NCBI GenBank assembly: GCA_038501785.1
Contig: JBAMJR010000189.1
Span: 5,702,001 to 5,766,000 of the forward strand
Length of the DNA stretch: 64,000 nucleotides
Direction of reading: 5' to 3'
DNA from: Myoxocephalus aenaeus
Lineage: Eukaryota; Chordata; Actinopteri; Perciformes; Cottidae
The notes beneath the pieces were generated by a model that saw only the letters and a program-made list of their open reading frames with translations, had not been told where the DNA came from and made no database searches. Shown here one piece after another: positions 1 to 11,415 of the stretch. The translations under genes and the position numbers were made by a program. Every line of letters begins with the position of its first letter. Position 1 is the stretch's first letter.

Positions 1-828
1 GCCAAACAAATGCGTAGGGTTAAGAGAGCAGCCACTAAAATGCCATTGAATAGCAGCAAACAGGTGTTTGAAGCCGCTGGTGCCTCTGGAGTCTCGCGAA
101 CTTCAAGATGTAGGATGCTCAAGAGGTTTGCAAGTGTCCTTAAACCTGTTATTCGGCCACCCCTAAACCAAGCTCACAAGCAAAAAAGGTTGCAGTGGGT
201 TCAGGACTACATGAAGACTAACTTTCAAACTGTTTTGTTCACGGATGAGTGCCGTGCAACCCTTGATGGTCCTGATGGATGGAGTAGTGGATGGTTGGTG
301 AATGGCCACCATGTCCCAACAAGGCTGAGACGTCAACAAGGAGGTGGCGGAGTCATGTTTTGGGCCGGAATCATGGGGAGAGAGCTGGTAGGCCCCTTCA
401 GGGTCCCTGACGGTGTGAAAATGACCTCGGCAAAGTATGTAGAGTTTCTGACTGACCACTTTCTTCTGTGGTACAAAAAGAAGAACCGTGCCTTCCGTAG
501 CAAAATCATATTCATGCATGACAATGCACCATGTCATGCTGCAAATAATACCTCTGGGGCATTGGCTGCTATGGGCATAAAAGGAGAGAAACTCATGGTG
601 TGGCCCCCATCTTCCCCTGACCTTAACCCTATTGAGAACCTTTGGAGCATCATCAAGCAAAAGATCTATGTGGGTGGAAGGCAGTTCACATCCAAGCAGG
701 TGCTCTGGGAGGCTATTATGGCATCCTGCAAAGACATTAAAGCAGAAACTATCAAAGAACTCACAAGTTCAATGGATGCAAGAATTGTGAAGTTGATATC
801 AAAGAAGGGGTCCTATGTTAACATGTAA
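1..828 (+). CDS. Tc1/mariner transposase, DD37E type, 5'-truncated by window edge
   Basis: This is a transposase for cut-and-paste movement of a Tc1-like element. It reads in frame from base 1 and corresponds to residues 63-337 of the complete copy at 37017-38030 on the other strand; the first 62 codons lie outside the window. The catalytic triad is visible: Asp in LFTDECRATL, Asp in FMHDNAPCH, and Glu in SPDLNPIENLW. There are 37 residues between the second Asp and the Glu, the DD37E spacing known for TRT-type Tc1 elements. There is no stop or frameshift in the 275 codons seen. It differs from the 37-kb copy at only three residues (Val/Ala in RLQWxQD, Val/Ile in KYxEFL, Asn/Lys in HAAxNTS). 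Whether the missing start is intact cannot be judged. Confidence 0.93.
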   Translation, partial: AKQMRRVKRAATKMPLNSSKQVFEAAGASGVSRTSRCRMLKRFASVLKPVIRPPLNQAHKQKRLQWVQDYMKTNFQTVLFTDECRATLDGPDGWSSGWLVNGHHVPTRLRRQQGGGGVMFWAGIMGRELVGPFRVPDGVKMTSAKYVEFLTDHFLLWYKKKNRAFRSKIIFMHDNAPCHAANNTSGALAAMGIKGEKLMVWPPSSPDLNPIENLWSIIKQKIYVGGRQFTSKQVLWEAIMASCKDIKAETIKELTSSMDARIVKLISKKGSYVNM

Positions 829-1159
829 CTTGACCTGTTAAGATGTTTTTGATTCAAACTTTTCTTGATTTCAGTAAATATGACCGCCTAATGCTGCAAA
901 TTCAACAAATGACAATTTTTTGTTCTTTACAACCCATAAAATATCTTGAAACTCTGAAATTCTGCATAATAATTTGGAACACTGCATTTTGAGTTTTTTA
1001 TTTTTGAAAAAAATACTGTTATCATTAGGAGGTTTGTTCAATAGAATTTGACTTATACTCTAACAGTTGATGACTTGAAAATGATACTGACTGACTGTGC
1101 ATTACTATTTAGGAAAATCTGAGCAAAGTGTAATTTGCATAATAATGTGGAACGCGGTG
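1..1159 (+). mobile_element. Tc1-like DD37E element, right part, ending in a TIR
   Basis: The element runs from before the window to its right terminal inverted repeat, which ends in AATAATGTGGAACGCGGTG. It is followed by the TA target dinucleotide at 1160-1161. The 330 bases after the transposase stop match the corresponding part of the copy at 36686-38256 almost base for base. The left TIR is outside the window. Confidence 0.9.
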
Positions 1160-1161
1160 TA

Positions 1162-1500
1162 GTTAGGGCTGGCTCAGGTTTGCCCTGGTCCAGCCCCTAG
1201 ATATGCTGCTATAGGCCTAGACTGCTGGGGGACATCTTAGGATACACTGAGCTCCTCTTCTGATCCTCTTTCGCTCCTCCTCCCCTTCTCCTCTTCTTCT
1301 CTTCCTCTCTTCATCTTTCATTCCTCTTCTCCTCTTTCTTTCTCTCCTTCTGGATAAATGTTTGTCTCTTCAATGCACATTACTAACTCTACTTTCTTTT
1401 TCCATGGATTCATGGCTGCCTGGAACCGGTCCTGCCTGCTGCCATGGCCCTGCTGATGGTACCGGCCTGGAACCGGCCTATATAAAATAAACTGAATTGA
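1162..1500. repeat. Dispersed repeat, LINE-tail-like (copy 1)
   Basis: The segment GGCCTAGACTGCTGGGGGAC, a pyrimidine-rich stretch, ATGCACATTACTAACTCTAC and a CTGCCATGGCCCTGCTGATG block recur in the same order at 7425-7720. The copy here ends in TATAAAATAAACTGAATTGA, an A/T-rich tail suggesting a retrotransposon 3' end. I cannot assign a family. It starts directly at the Tc1 insertion site. Confidence 0.55.
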
Positions 1501-1503
1501 ATT

Positions 1504-1530
1504 GGATGTATGTGTGTGTGTGTGTGTGTT
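1504..1530. repeat. (TG)n microsatellite
   Basis: A short run of TG dinucleotides directly follows the A/T-rich tail of the preceding dispersed repeat. Confidence 0.85.
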
Positions 1531-2684
1531 TTTATTTCTTACGAGTTCACGTTTTTATTTGTAAAAGTAAGATTGTGTCAGTTACAAAAGTTACAAAAGA
1601 TATAACGATCTGAACTCCTTCAAATATTATGTAATTTCATTTTATAGGATCAAAACATGTGGTTTTTGTATATTTCCCCACACAATGAACAAAAATATGT
1701 CAGGGGCGGGGCTTCAAGGCTCTGCGAATCAGAGTTCAGCAGGTTGTCTGCAGCGGGATCAAACCACCGGTCACTGCATTGGTTGTATGAAAGCATGACC
1801 CAAATGTTGCCATGTTACGAAGCACCACACGCCGTGGCTTCAGGGCTCAACGTCTCAAACAACTGAATGTTTTCATTAGCGTCTCATGTTTTCTTAATGT
1901 TTTCCTCTGAGTGAGTGTCTTTGTTAGCATGTGATGTGTAACCTTTTGATTCATTGTGTTCATGAACTTGCAAGAGGTTGAAATATGTCAGCGTTTCCTG
2001 CCTCAGGGGCCTCATTCACGTCCCCACTGGCTCCAAGCTCCTTCCTCAGGTAACTTAAATCTGCCGTTTTCTATCCAAACTAATCAGAATCTTGAATGAT
2101 TAGCCTACCAGCATGTTGTTCCTCCTCCCTGGCTTCATTTCTTTATCTCTCTCTGCTCAGCCCAGACTCAACGGGAGCATCTGTTTAGCACATCAAACGC
2201 CGCTGTTGCCAGATAAAAGTTGCCCCATCAAGGCTCATTCTCGGGCGGACGCTCCCTGCAATATCTTGACATTTACAGTCCGGCATCTCCGGCGCGCTGC
2301 AATCACACGGTCAGCGCCGCTCGCCGAGTGGAGCCGGGCAGATAAGCCGGCTGAGCGGGTCTTTACCCCCGGCTAAGCGCTGTGAAGGACCGGGCCGCTG
2401 CCATTGTGGAGCTACGCTGAATCAGCCGTGAGATATCTGAACCTCAAACAGTTGAGCAAATTGCTCTCTGAAGCTGCAAAAGCTCAATTTCAAGAGTGAT
2501 GGTTGGAAAAAGCCAATATGCAATTGATTTTTCCACCCTCTCTCCTCCACACGATGACAAAAATTAAGTATCAGGGTGGAGGTGTGAGGCTGAAACGCAC
2601 AATACAGAAACTGGACACAACCCTGGGAGTCCAACGTGTCAGGGGCTCTTCTGGCCTTCAGCGACAAAATGTAGGAAGAGACTC
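1531..2684. other. Intergenic, no gene recognised
   Basis: This is non-repetitive sequence. 2215-2410 is GC-rich relative to its surroundings. Short open frames are present but have no recognisable domain, no homologue I know and no splice context. No feature is supported. Confidence 0.5.
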
Positions 2685-2845
2685 CAAATGACCACAAAGA
2701 AACATAAAACAACCACAAAGACACACAAAAATACTACAAAGGGACCCACAAATACTACAAAGAATCTTAAATGACCACAAAGAGACACAAAAGGACTACA
2801 AAGAGACTTAAGACGGCCAAAAGAAACATAAAACAACTACAACGT
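2685..2845. repeat. Minisatellite, ACCACAAAGAGACACAAA-type units
   Basis: Degenerate tandem units of roughly 16-20 bases built from CACAAAGA and ACTACAAAGA blocks, purine-rich on the plus strand. The same family recurs at 4593-5185. Confidence 0.8.
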
Positions 2846-3046
2846 TGCACAAATAGCGAATGTTTCTCTCGTCTCTCAAGCAGCGCCGAGTAAACAGTCT
2901 CTGAATATGACAGCTGCACTCAGTATGTTGGCTCAACGCCGGTGAGATGGCGAGATCGGAGGTGGAGTCATGTGTGAGTGTGACTGCTCTAAACTTCCTC
3001 ACGTAGAGCCATCTGATTCATGGTTGGATAAAAGCATATATCACCA

Positions 3047-4237
3047 GGGCCCTGTTTCTCGTACCTGGTTTACTGAGTTAGCGGGCTAGTTGCCAGGATA
3101 AGATGACGTAGGTCTGGCTTATTCAGTTCCTCGAAGCAAGCTTACATAAATCACCATAGCAACACAGCCAAAAATGTAAACCTGCTCCCGCGCAGGCTTA
3201 CTGAAATTCACTGGATAAACTGGCCACTCCCACCGGACAAAAAAGGCAGCTCACTTCCTCATTGATGAAGGAGCGATATTAGTTATATTAGTTTTATTGG
3301 GAGAGAGTTCTTCCAGATCTCACAGACAGAGACTATCACCTGCTGCATGCCGCGCTGTTCTTAGGTTTATTTAGCGCTTATGAAACTTATGGATCTGTTA
3401 AAAGCATTCATAATTATATGACAGTGTTATTAGTACACCATACATATCATTATTGTAGAACGTGATTAAGGTGGACTCATGATAAGAAGACAGAGAATCA
3501 CACACAATTTCTTTTCACTGCTTCAATTGATTGAATTTCTGATTATGAATAATACATACATACTGATCCGCCCATACACATATACAGACTCCTAGTTATA
3601 TGGTAGTCTACACATACATGTTTATACACATAGTACATGATACATACGCACATACAGTACATATATCCTCATAAGTATATATTAATAATTAGTATACTAC
3701 TGGCAGCAGAGACATTTAAATAAATATAATCTGATTGATTTGGGTGATGAAGGACTTAAATTTAGCCGATACATTTTCCCAAAACTGACACATTTAACTT
3801 GTCTGATATATTTGCGACGCTTATGTCTCGCAGCGGGGGCGGTGTTAAGGTGCATTCACACCGAAAACGTTGCAAACGTGTTGCAAATATTCACAACGCG
3901 TTTGCTGTGAATGATTAAGGTAATACATTCCTCATATGCCTTCATGATCATCTCCTGCTTCTCATCGGAGAAATAAAAAGAGGTTCCTCTGAGTTTATTT
4001 GCCATTGTACTGTTAGAAGATCGTGGTGTCAGTGCTCGGTTATTATCCCTTCTGAAGAGGAGCGGGCACGCGCATTTATCCAGATGACTGACGTCTGGCT
4101 AGAATTAACGAGACCGTTTCAGCGCGGATCAGCCGTGAAGAAACCCAGATAGCCTGATGTCAATCATCTCGCTAATTTAAGATGAAGATTAGGACATTTG
4201 CTTGACTTTGTTTAGCCAGGTACGAGAAACAGGGCCC
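3047..4237. mobile_element. PIF/Harbinger-like non-autonomous element
   Basis: The termini are inverted copies of GGGCCCTGTTTCTCGTACCT: left end at 3047, and right end reading AGGTACGAGAAACAGGGCCC to 4237. The GGGCCC ends resemble Harbinger-type fish elements. On the minus strand from 4005 a short relic reads MANKLRGTSFYFSDEKQEMI. It resembles the start of the Myb/SANT-like accessory protein of Harbinger elements and soon loses coding sense. I could not find a clean 3-base target duplication, so the superfamily is inferred from the ends and the relic. Confidence 0.55.
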
Positions 4238-4592
4238 AAGTGCCACATATTCTTACCAGATGTTTTCTCTTCCTGGCTCGGTGAATTTCTGAGATAATTA
4301 TCTTTTATCCCGCTTGTTTTCGATGCAGCCACATGTGTTTATTTATACTAGATGTGCAGTATATTTACACACAGACTGCAGTGATTTAGATGCAGTACAC
4401 AAGTAAACAGTGAGATGTCTCACTACGTCTTACTTTACAGGACAAATACCTAAATACCAAATGACCTGCAAAACACTTTAAACATATATATTCTACTATA
4501 ATAAAGATAATACAAGGTGTAGGACCGGACTCTTTATTTTTACAGAACAGATAGAAACGTCAGAACCAATTTTCTCTCTCGAGCCCACAGCA

Positions 4593-5185
4593 CGAAAGTA
4601 CTACATCGACACAGAAGTCTACAAAGGAACATAAAATAACTACAAAGAGACACAAAAGGCTACAAACACAAACAAAACAACTACAAAGAGACAAAGAGAC
4701 TACAAAGAGAAATACAATGTCTAAAAACAGACACAAAGAGACTCCCAATTGACATACAGATGACCACAAAGAGACTCAAAATGACCTAAAAAACAACTAC
4801 AAAGAGGCACACAATGACTACAAAGAGACACAAAACAAGAAACAAACTCAAAATGACCTCAACAAAAAAGGAAAAACGACTTCAAGAGACACAACAAGAC
4901 TCAAAGAGATGCAAAGAGACGCAAAGAGATGCAAAGATACACAAAGAGATGCAAAGAGACGCAAAGAGACAAAGAGATGCAAAGAGACACAAGGAGATGC
5001 AATGAGACACAAAGAGATGCAATGAGACACAAAGAGATGCAAAGAGACACAAAGAGACACAAAGAGATGCAAAGAGATGCAAAAAAAGATGCATAGAGAC
5101 AAAGAGATGCAAAGAGACACAAAGATACACAAAGAGATGCAAAGATGCACAGATATGCACAAATATGTAAAGAGATGCAAAAAGC
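4593..5185. repeat. Purine-rich minisatellite (ACAAAGAGA / GATGCAAAGAGACACAAA)
   Basis: The left half has CTACAAAGAGACACAAAA-type units. From about 4900 these become a more regular GATGCAAAGAGACACAAA array. The plus strand is almost free of C and T runs. Open frames across it are low-complexity artefacts. Confidence 0.9.
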
Positions 5186-5242
5186 TTTCAGGACTGAACT
5201 CACTTTCCGGACTTGATCATAATGTCTCTGCTGTGTTTGCAG

Positions 5243-5411
5243 TTTCTTCTTCTTCTTCTTCTTCTTCTTCTTCTTCTTCTTCTTCTTCTTCTTCTTCTTC
5301 GTCTTCTTCTTCTTCTTCTTCTTGTTATCCTTCTTGTTATCCTTCTTCTTCGTCTCCTTCTTCTTCTTCTTCTTCTTCTTCTTCTTCTTCTTCTTCTTCT
5401 TCTTCTTCTTT
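5243..5411. repeat. (TTC)n trinucleotide array
   Basis: About 165 bases of TTC units, interrupted twice by GTTATCC and by single GTC units. Homopolymer-like reading frames (Ser, Leu, Arg, Lys) crossing it are not genes. Confidence 0.97.
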
Positions 5412-6125
5412 GTGTCGTAGAATATGAAAGTGTCATATTCTGCACACATTGTTACGGAATAAGAGGAAAGAAACTTAAAAATTCAGGTGATTGAAGCTTT
5501 GTGAAGTTTACAAAGCGTGACCTGGATCTTCCTGTTCAGTCCCAGGTTGCAGTGGGCTGCAGGGTGGGTGAGTGCACATCTGCAGTGTGGGAGAGCACAT
5601 CACGGGATCGATAGCACGGACACTCGGAATGAAATGATGACGGCGGACAGGAAGTCGATAGCTCGACGGAGTGTGAAGCTCATCGCCAAAAGTCCAAAAG
5701 AATCCTGTTCAGGCATGTTGCCTCACAGCAGGAGGAAATGAATCATATCAAGTTGAGGTTTTAATTATTGAATCCTCAGAGGGAGTTGTGTTCAGTCTTA
5801 AAAAAATAAAAACAGATTTCAATTAAATTTGGTGAGAAAAGACGAGTTCCATGTTTGTGGTTTTGAGTGAAAGTCTCTCCTGGATCCTGCACATGCTCGT
5901 GTTTCCCTCAGGATGGATTCTACTTTGGTTATCGTTTAAAAAGGATTTAGTCAGGCTCATAATGGACAGCTTAAAAAAGTGTAAAAATGTAAGCAGAATC
6001 AGAGATATCGGCTTTTTTGTTCACCTCATTCTTCTTCCGTCTACATTACCCACAATGCAGCTCTGCTAACAGTTCTGTCAGTATTGTGTGTTATTCTAGA
6101 AGTGGCTCTTGTCATGAATGGGTTA
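5412..6125. other. Intergenic, no gene recognised
   Basis: Mixed non-repetitive sequence with only short open frames lacking recognisable motifs. Confidence 0.5.
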
Positions 6126-6127
6126 CT

Positions 6128-6300
6128 GAACTGCCCAGGGGCCCGAAGTGACAGGGCCCAAAGTAACAGGGAGTCCAAAGTGACAGTTAGACAAAGTGAG
6201 GGGGGTCCAAAGTGACCGGGGCCCATAGTGACCGGGGCCCATAGTGACAGGTTCCCAAAGTGACAGGGGCCCAGTTACAGGGGTCCAAAGTGACAGACAC
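6128..6300. repeat. Minisatellite, GGGGCCCAAAGTGACAG units
   Basis: About ten units of 15-17 bases alternating between GGGCCCAAAGTGACAG and GGGCCCATAGTGACCG. The same unit returns at 7003-7065, with about 700 bases of unrelated sequence between. Confidence 0.9.
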
Positions 6301-7002
6301 GATTCATTCGATTTACATTTCTAAACATCTGATAAACAAAAGAACGACTCTGATTGGTTACTGCTGTTCATGGTGACTTCCTGTCTGAAGCTGCAGATGC
6401 TCGCCACAGAGGCGCTGCACGGGTTCACTTCCTGACGCACACTGGTGACCTCTCCGGCGAATCGATCGAAGCTCAGGGGGGGCAAACGAGAATCCAAAAA
6501 ACAGCTCAACCGATTCACATGATGACAGATCACGCTGTCATGTTTCATTCTTCTATTGTTGTTCCCCTCAGAGCAGCAGCTCACTTATCTACTTCACTTT
6601 TCAGGAGTTTGGAATGGCGATTCAGATCAAATAAAACAACAAGTTCCTCATTGATTACAAGCTGCATATGACAAGAAAATCCTCCAGAGTAAATACATAA
6701 TAGATGAGCAGAGATCCTTGATGAAGACTTGATGAAGCCTTCACACTCGGGGGAGTCTCTTCGACTTCTCTCTGCAGTGGACCCTCAGATCGATGGAGTG
6801 ACTGTGAGGAGCTGACAACTGACCCCCCCAAGTCAGGTCCAAAAAAGGGTTCCGGACAGTTAACGCCGACGTTTCCCGCACAAACTCATCACACCAGAGC
6901 TGATTGGGAGACTGGGAGCGCTCGCTTTAAGGCGGTGACATGACAGCCAGGTGGAGATTGTGCCAGGGAGGGAGTGACTGTAGAAAACACATGTGACAAA
7001 GT

Positions 7003-7066
7003 GACGGGGGCCCAGTTACAGGGGCCCAAAGTGACCAGGGCCCATAGTGACAGAGGCCCATAGTGA
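7003..7066. repeat. Minisatellite, second block of GGGCCCAAAGTGACAG units
   Basis: About four units identical in type to those at 6128-6300. This suggests one array that was split, or two blocks derived from one another. Confidence 0.85.
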
Positions 7067-7424
7067 CATATTTTTCCAGCATAAATACATCATGGTTAAT
7101 CATGCTTTAGCATTAGAAGAGTATCATTTAATATAAAGATTAGTGGAACTTTGGAGATTTGATCATTAAAAGAGCAAAGTTATGCTCAGTTGCATCAACT
7201 TGATTGGTTCATATAAGTAGACTGCTGCAAATTGAGTGACATATTTTAAATCTAGAGAATTTAAAAAAGTTAAAATCTGAATCTATATTAAAGGTATTAG
7301 TATACAATTACGGGATAATTAAGACACCTTGTATAATACATCTTTGGCATTTAAAAAAATATATGTATATATATACTATATATGCCAGGCAACTCACCCC
7401 GTAATTCCGTCAGAGAGATTTTTT

Positions 7425-7483
7425 AGAAGCGCTATAGGCTTAGACTGCTGGGGGACATTTTAGGATACACTGAGCTCCTCTCT

Positions 7484-7516
<33 letters not shown>

Positions 7517-7720
7517 GCGCTCTCTTCTCTCCCTCTGGATGAATGAATGCCTCTTCAATGCACATTACTAACTCTACTTTTTTTTCCAGGAGCCTTTGTG
7601 CTTCCTTGCCTCAAGTTTCCATGGATCGTGGCTGTCTGGAGCCAGTCCTGCCTCCTGCCATGGCCCTGCTGATGCCCGTCCCTCTATCTCTTTCTGCTGA
7701 CATGGAAGTAAAAAAATAAA
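7425..7720. repeat. Dispersed repeat, LINE-tail-like (copy 2)
   Basis: Same order of blocks as 1162-1500: GCTATAGGCTTAGACTGCTG, a CT-rich run at 7480-7530, AATGCACATTACTAACTCTA, and CTGCCATGGCCCTGCTGATG. It carries an extra block around 7590-7620 (GAGCCTTTGTGCTTCCTTGC) that is missing from copy 1. Family uncertain. Confidence 0.55.
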
Positions 7721-8625
7721 TATTTAAGGAATAGTTTGACATGAGTAGATCAATGTGACGCTACTGCTGGTGAGCTTACCTTAGCATCAAGACAGGAAAC
7801 ATTAACTCTGTCCACTACTAGCTTCTCTAAAGCTCATCGATTAAAACGTGTGTTGCTCTTTACGCCTGATTCCAGCCATTATTGATAAGCTAAGCTAACC
7901 ACATGCTGGTTGTGGCTTCATATGTAATGGATCTATTTGAGAGTGGTATCGATCTTCTCCTCCTCCTCCTCGGCGAGGGGTCCTTCAAGGCTTTCAGTTC
8001 TGCAGAATACATTCAAACGTAAGAGCTCACAGAGAAGCTGCGTCCTGATTGGTCAGCGCTGGGCTCCAGTCCAGCTGCAGCAGCAACAGGTGCAGAGATG
8101 TAAAGAATTCATCACAGTAATGCATTTATCATGTTCCCTCAGTACTGTCGAGGGCAAAAAGACATACACGCCTAATAAATATTAATCCACAGTACGGTCA
8201 TGTTTTTTTTATCCCTTTGCCGGTTTTAGTTCTTATTTCTGATACAGATATACGTTGAAGGGGTTCATAATGCTTTAACTGCCTCACGAGGACTTGCAGT
8301 TCTAGGATCAGGAGAGACTGTGGTCTAAAGTCCACTGAGAGACGAGATAACAGACTTTATGAGAGTCGTCTTCATCCAACTGAGACTCACATCCTCTTAT
8401 TTTCATCCATAACTCATCTTCTTTCATTCTGGTGGAAAGAAAACATTTATTTTATTTCTTTCTCTGTTTATGTCTGTAGATTTCTCTTAAATTCACCTAA
8501 AGTTACCATTACATAAATGTCATAAAACTTACGTAACACAATAAATCCTCCTCTTAGTGTCAGTGATGAAGTGGTGAAGTTTCATGGTGATATCTATGAG
8601 TTCATGTTTTGACCCTATTCAAGAA

Positions 8626-9072
8626 GAGATGAGGCGAAGACGAGATGAGACGAAGATGAGATGAGACGAAGACGAGACGAAGACGAGATGAGGCGAAGAC
8701 GAGACGAAGACGAAGACAAGACGAAGACGAAGACGAGACGAAGACGAGACGAAGACGAGACGAAGACGAGGCGAAGACGAGATGAGACGAAGACGAGATG
8801 AGGCGAAGACGAGATGAGGCGAAGACGAGACGAAGACGAGACGAAGGCAAGACGAAGACGAAATGAGACGAAAATGAGATGAGACGAAGACGAGACGAAG
8901 ATGAGGCGAAGACGAGTAGAGATGAGGCGAAGACGAGATGAGGCGAAGACGAGACGAGACGAAGACGAGACGAGACGAAGACGAGACGGAGACGAGACGG
9001 AGACGAGACGGAGATGAGACGGAGATGAGACGGAGACGAGACGGAGACGAGACGAAGACGAGATGAGACGAT
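8626..9072. repeat. Purine minisatellite, GACGAAGACGAGA units
   Basis: About 450 bases of 5-6-base blocks (GACGA, AGACGA, GATGA, GGCGA) arranged as a degenerate array. The plus strand is almost entirely purine plus C. The 207-residue minus-strand Ser/Arg/Leu frame across it is a low-complexity artefact. Confidence 0.95.
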
Positions 9073-9475
9073 AATTGTAATGCAGTAAAAAGTGGAATAT
9101 TCTGTAGAGGTATAAAGTACCATGAAATGCTTCCAGTACGTGAGTGATGACCTCTGACCTTTGGACCTGTTGTGTTTTACAGCTGATACCTTCCCTCCTC
9201 TGAACCTGCAGATGTTCTCTGGCACGTTTCCTTCAGTGAATCATTTCAACACTTCCGTCAGTGCTCATCGCTGAATCCGTCAGCCGTGCAGAATTGATTT
9301 CACACTTGCAGCGGCTCATCAGGATGCTTCTGTGAATAAAAGTGATGCTCGGCGCGCTGAAGGAGGAAGATACGGCACGACTCCTGGTTAATTATTTATC
9401 AGCACTGTGGGGGGGGGGTTCACCAGTTCATCGGGCATATGTTAGTGGTGATGAAGTGTGTTTCTTACTGAACAC

Positions 9476-9592
9476 ACACATTCTCCCACTCACTAACACA
9501 CACAGACACACACACGCGCACACACAGACACACATGTGCACGCACACACACAAACACGCATGCACACACACACGCACACACACACACCATGT
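9476..9592. repeat. Interrupted (CA)n microsatellite
   Basis: ACACACA runs broken by ACGCG, ACAGAC and ATGTGC. Confidence 0.9.
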
Positions 9593-9923
9593 GTGTGGCT
9601 TCACGTCTTCATTGTTGTCATGTTGTTGTTGTTTCTTGAGTTGAAAAGATGCTGCTCAGATATTTTGCGTGTGTTTTTGTTTGTTTGGGAGTGGGATGTT
9701 TCTCTGAGCTCTTCTTCTTCGCCTACACACTTCATCACATGTTTCTTTTTTCTCTTCCTCTTTTTGTTATTGTGCTTTCATCCATCTATCAACAGTGGAG
9801 GAAGAAGGATTTGCATCAATATGTACTCAAAGTGCGAAAAACTAAAAGTATGCAGATGTTAGTTAGAGGTACATTTACTCAAGTACAATTCTGAGATACT
9901 TGTACTTTTTCTTAATTCCCTGC

Positions 9924-9968
9924 GTTACGTCGTTGCGTTACGTCGTTGCGTTACGTCGTTGCGTTACG
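9924..9968. repeat. Short tandem repeat, GTTACGTCGTTGC
   Basis: Three consecutive copies of a 14-base unit, CpG-rich, just upstream of another minisatellite. Confidence 0.9.
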
Positions 9969-9977
9969 CATTCCAGA

Positions 9978-10255
9978 TAGCATATTAAAAGTATTCTAGA
10001 GGTATACTAAAAGTATTCTAGATGTATATAAAAAGTATTCTAGATTTATATTAAAAGTCTTATAGATGTATATTAAAATGATTTTAGATGTATATTAAAA
10101 TGATTCTAGATGTATATTAAACGTATTCTAGATGTATAGCAAAAGTATTCTAGATGTATATTAAAAGTATTCTAGATGTATATTAAAATTATTATAGATG
10201 TATATTAAAAGTATTATAGATGGATATTAAAAGTATTATAGATGGATATTAAGAT
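9978..10255. repeat. Minisatellite, TATTAAAAGTATTCTAGATG units
   Basis: About twelve A/T-rich units of about 22 bases with the shared core TATTAAAAGTATTCTAGATG. Variation is mainly TTCTAG/TTATAG and AAAAGT/AAAATG. Confidence 0.93.
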
Positions 10256-10652
10256 CACAGTTCTTCTTTCACCGACATTCATTTTCCACTTTTAACCCTT
10301 AGAGATCTTCCAGCGCTATACGATACTGACGTTTTGAAAATATTCATTTCATTGCGATAATTCTGCAAAAAAAAAAAAGTTTCTGTAGAATTTCCGCTTC
10401 CTCTGCCTTCTTCCCGCGAGATCCTACGAGATTTACAGCGAGATCTGAGCATCTAAACGTGTCGGATGACGCATCCAGACCTTCACTGAGAGTCGGGAGA
10501 GAAGAGGCCCAGCTAAGAGTTCACCCTGAGCAAAGCTATTTTGGAGTGGATGGCGGAGCTTCAGCACCCTGATGATTCAATGAAGAGGACAACGCCAATA
10601 AAAGTGATCCATTTGTGATGGGTAAGTGTATTTACTGAACTTTGCAATAGCT

Positions 10653-10874
10653 AGGGTGACCAGATTTGAGTTTGTGAAAAAGAGGACACTACGTTCCGGG
10701 GATGGGGGGGGGGGGGGGGGGGGGGTGGAGGACAGAGCGAGAGAGAGAGAGAGGAGGAGGAGGAGGAGGAGGAGGAGGACACTACGTCGCGGGGGGTAGC
10801 AGTAGTGTGTAGCATGCCGTGAACTTACATTTACGTTGAAGGTGGAACGTGACGGAGATACCATTTCCAAAACA
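10653..10874. mobile_element. Truncated MITE with AGGGTGACCAGATTTGAG end
   Basis: The left end AGGGTGACCAGATTTGAGTT and the later block GGTGGAACGTGACGGAGATA match the MITE at 43775-43985. A G-run and a GAGGAG run have expanded inside this copy (10702-10780), and the right terminus is missing. Confidence 0.6.
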
Positions 10875-10975
10875 AATTTATGTTAGTAATGTGACCTGTA
10901 GGCAGCTAGCGCTGCTGCTAACAGGAAGCTAGTGGGACGAGGCTAACGGTAGCTAACGATGAGATAGCTCCTGCA

Positions 10976-11415
10976 GTGTTGGATGTTGTCTTGCATGGCT
11001 AAGACTGAACGGTGCATAATCAACTTCTGTCCCTATCACCGTTAACTTTCTTTCAGTGAACATAGTACGACTAGTAGTGTTGGATCTCCATTATGAGTTT
11101 GTAAGACCGTAACTAACGTTTGTTGACGTTAGCTTAGCAACTTTAGCTCGTAACTTGTGCCGGATGTTCTTTTACATATCTAAGACTGAACGATGCAAAT
11201 CAAATATTGTCACTAACACCGTTAACTTTCTCTCAGTGAACTTAGTACCACTAGTAGTGTTGGATCTCAGTGACGTTTTTGTAAGACTGTAACTAACTTA
11301 GTTTGTTGACGTTAGCTTAGCTTAGCAACTTTAGCACGAAACTTGTGCCGTATCTTGTTTTACGTATCTAAGACTGAACGGTGCAAATCAAATATTGTCG
11401 CTATATACTGACTAG
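10976..11415. repeat. Tandem repeat of about 185 bases, 2.4 copies
   Basis: The marker CTAAGACTGAACG occurs at 10999, 11180 and 11368 (spacings 181 and 188). Each is followed by a conserved block with CACCGTTAACTTTCT and AGTAGTGTTGGATCTC. The third copy is partial. Confidence 0.88.

Noticed and set aside
163..660. Minus-strand frame inside the transposase
   Set aside because: Shadow of the transposase; the same shadow appears at 37185-37682.
4848..5449. Several 80-180-codon frames
   Set aside because: Products of the purine minisatellite and the (TTC)n array.
8602..9225. 207-codon minus-strand frame
   Set aside because: Translation of the GACGAAGACGAGA minisatellite; low complexity only.
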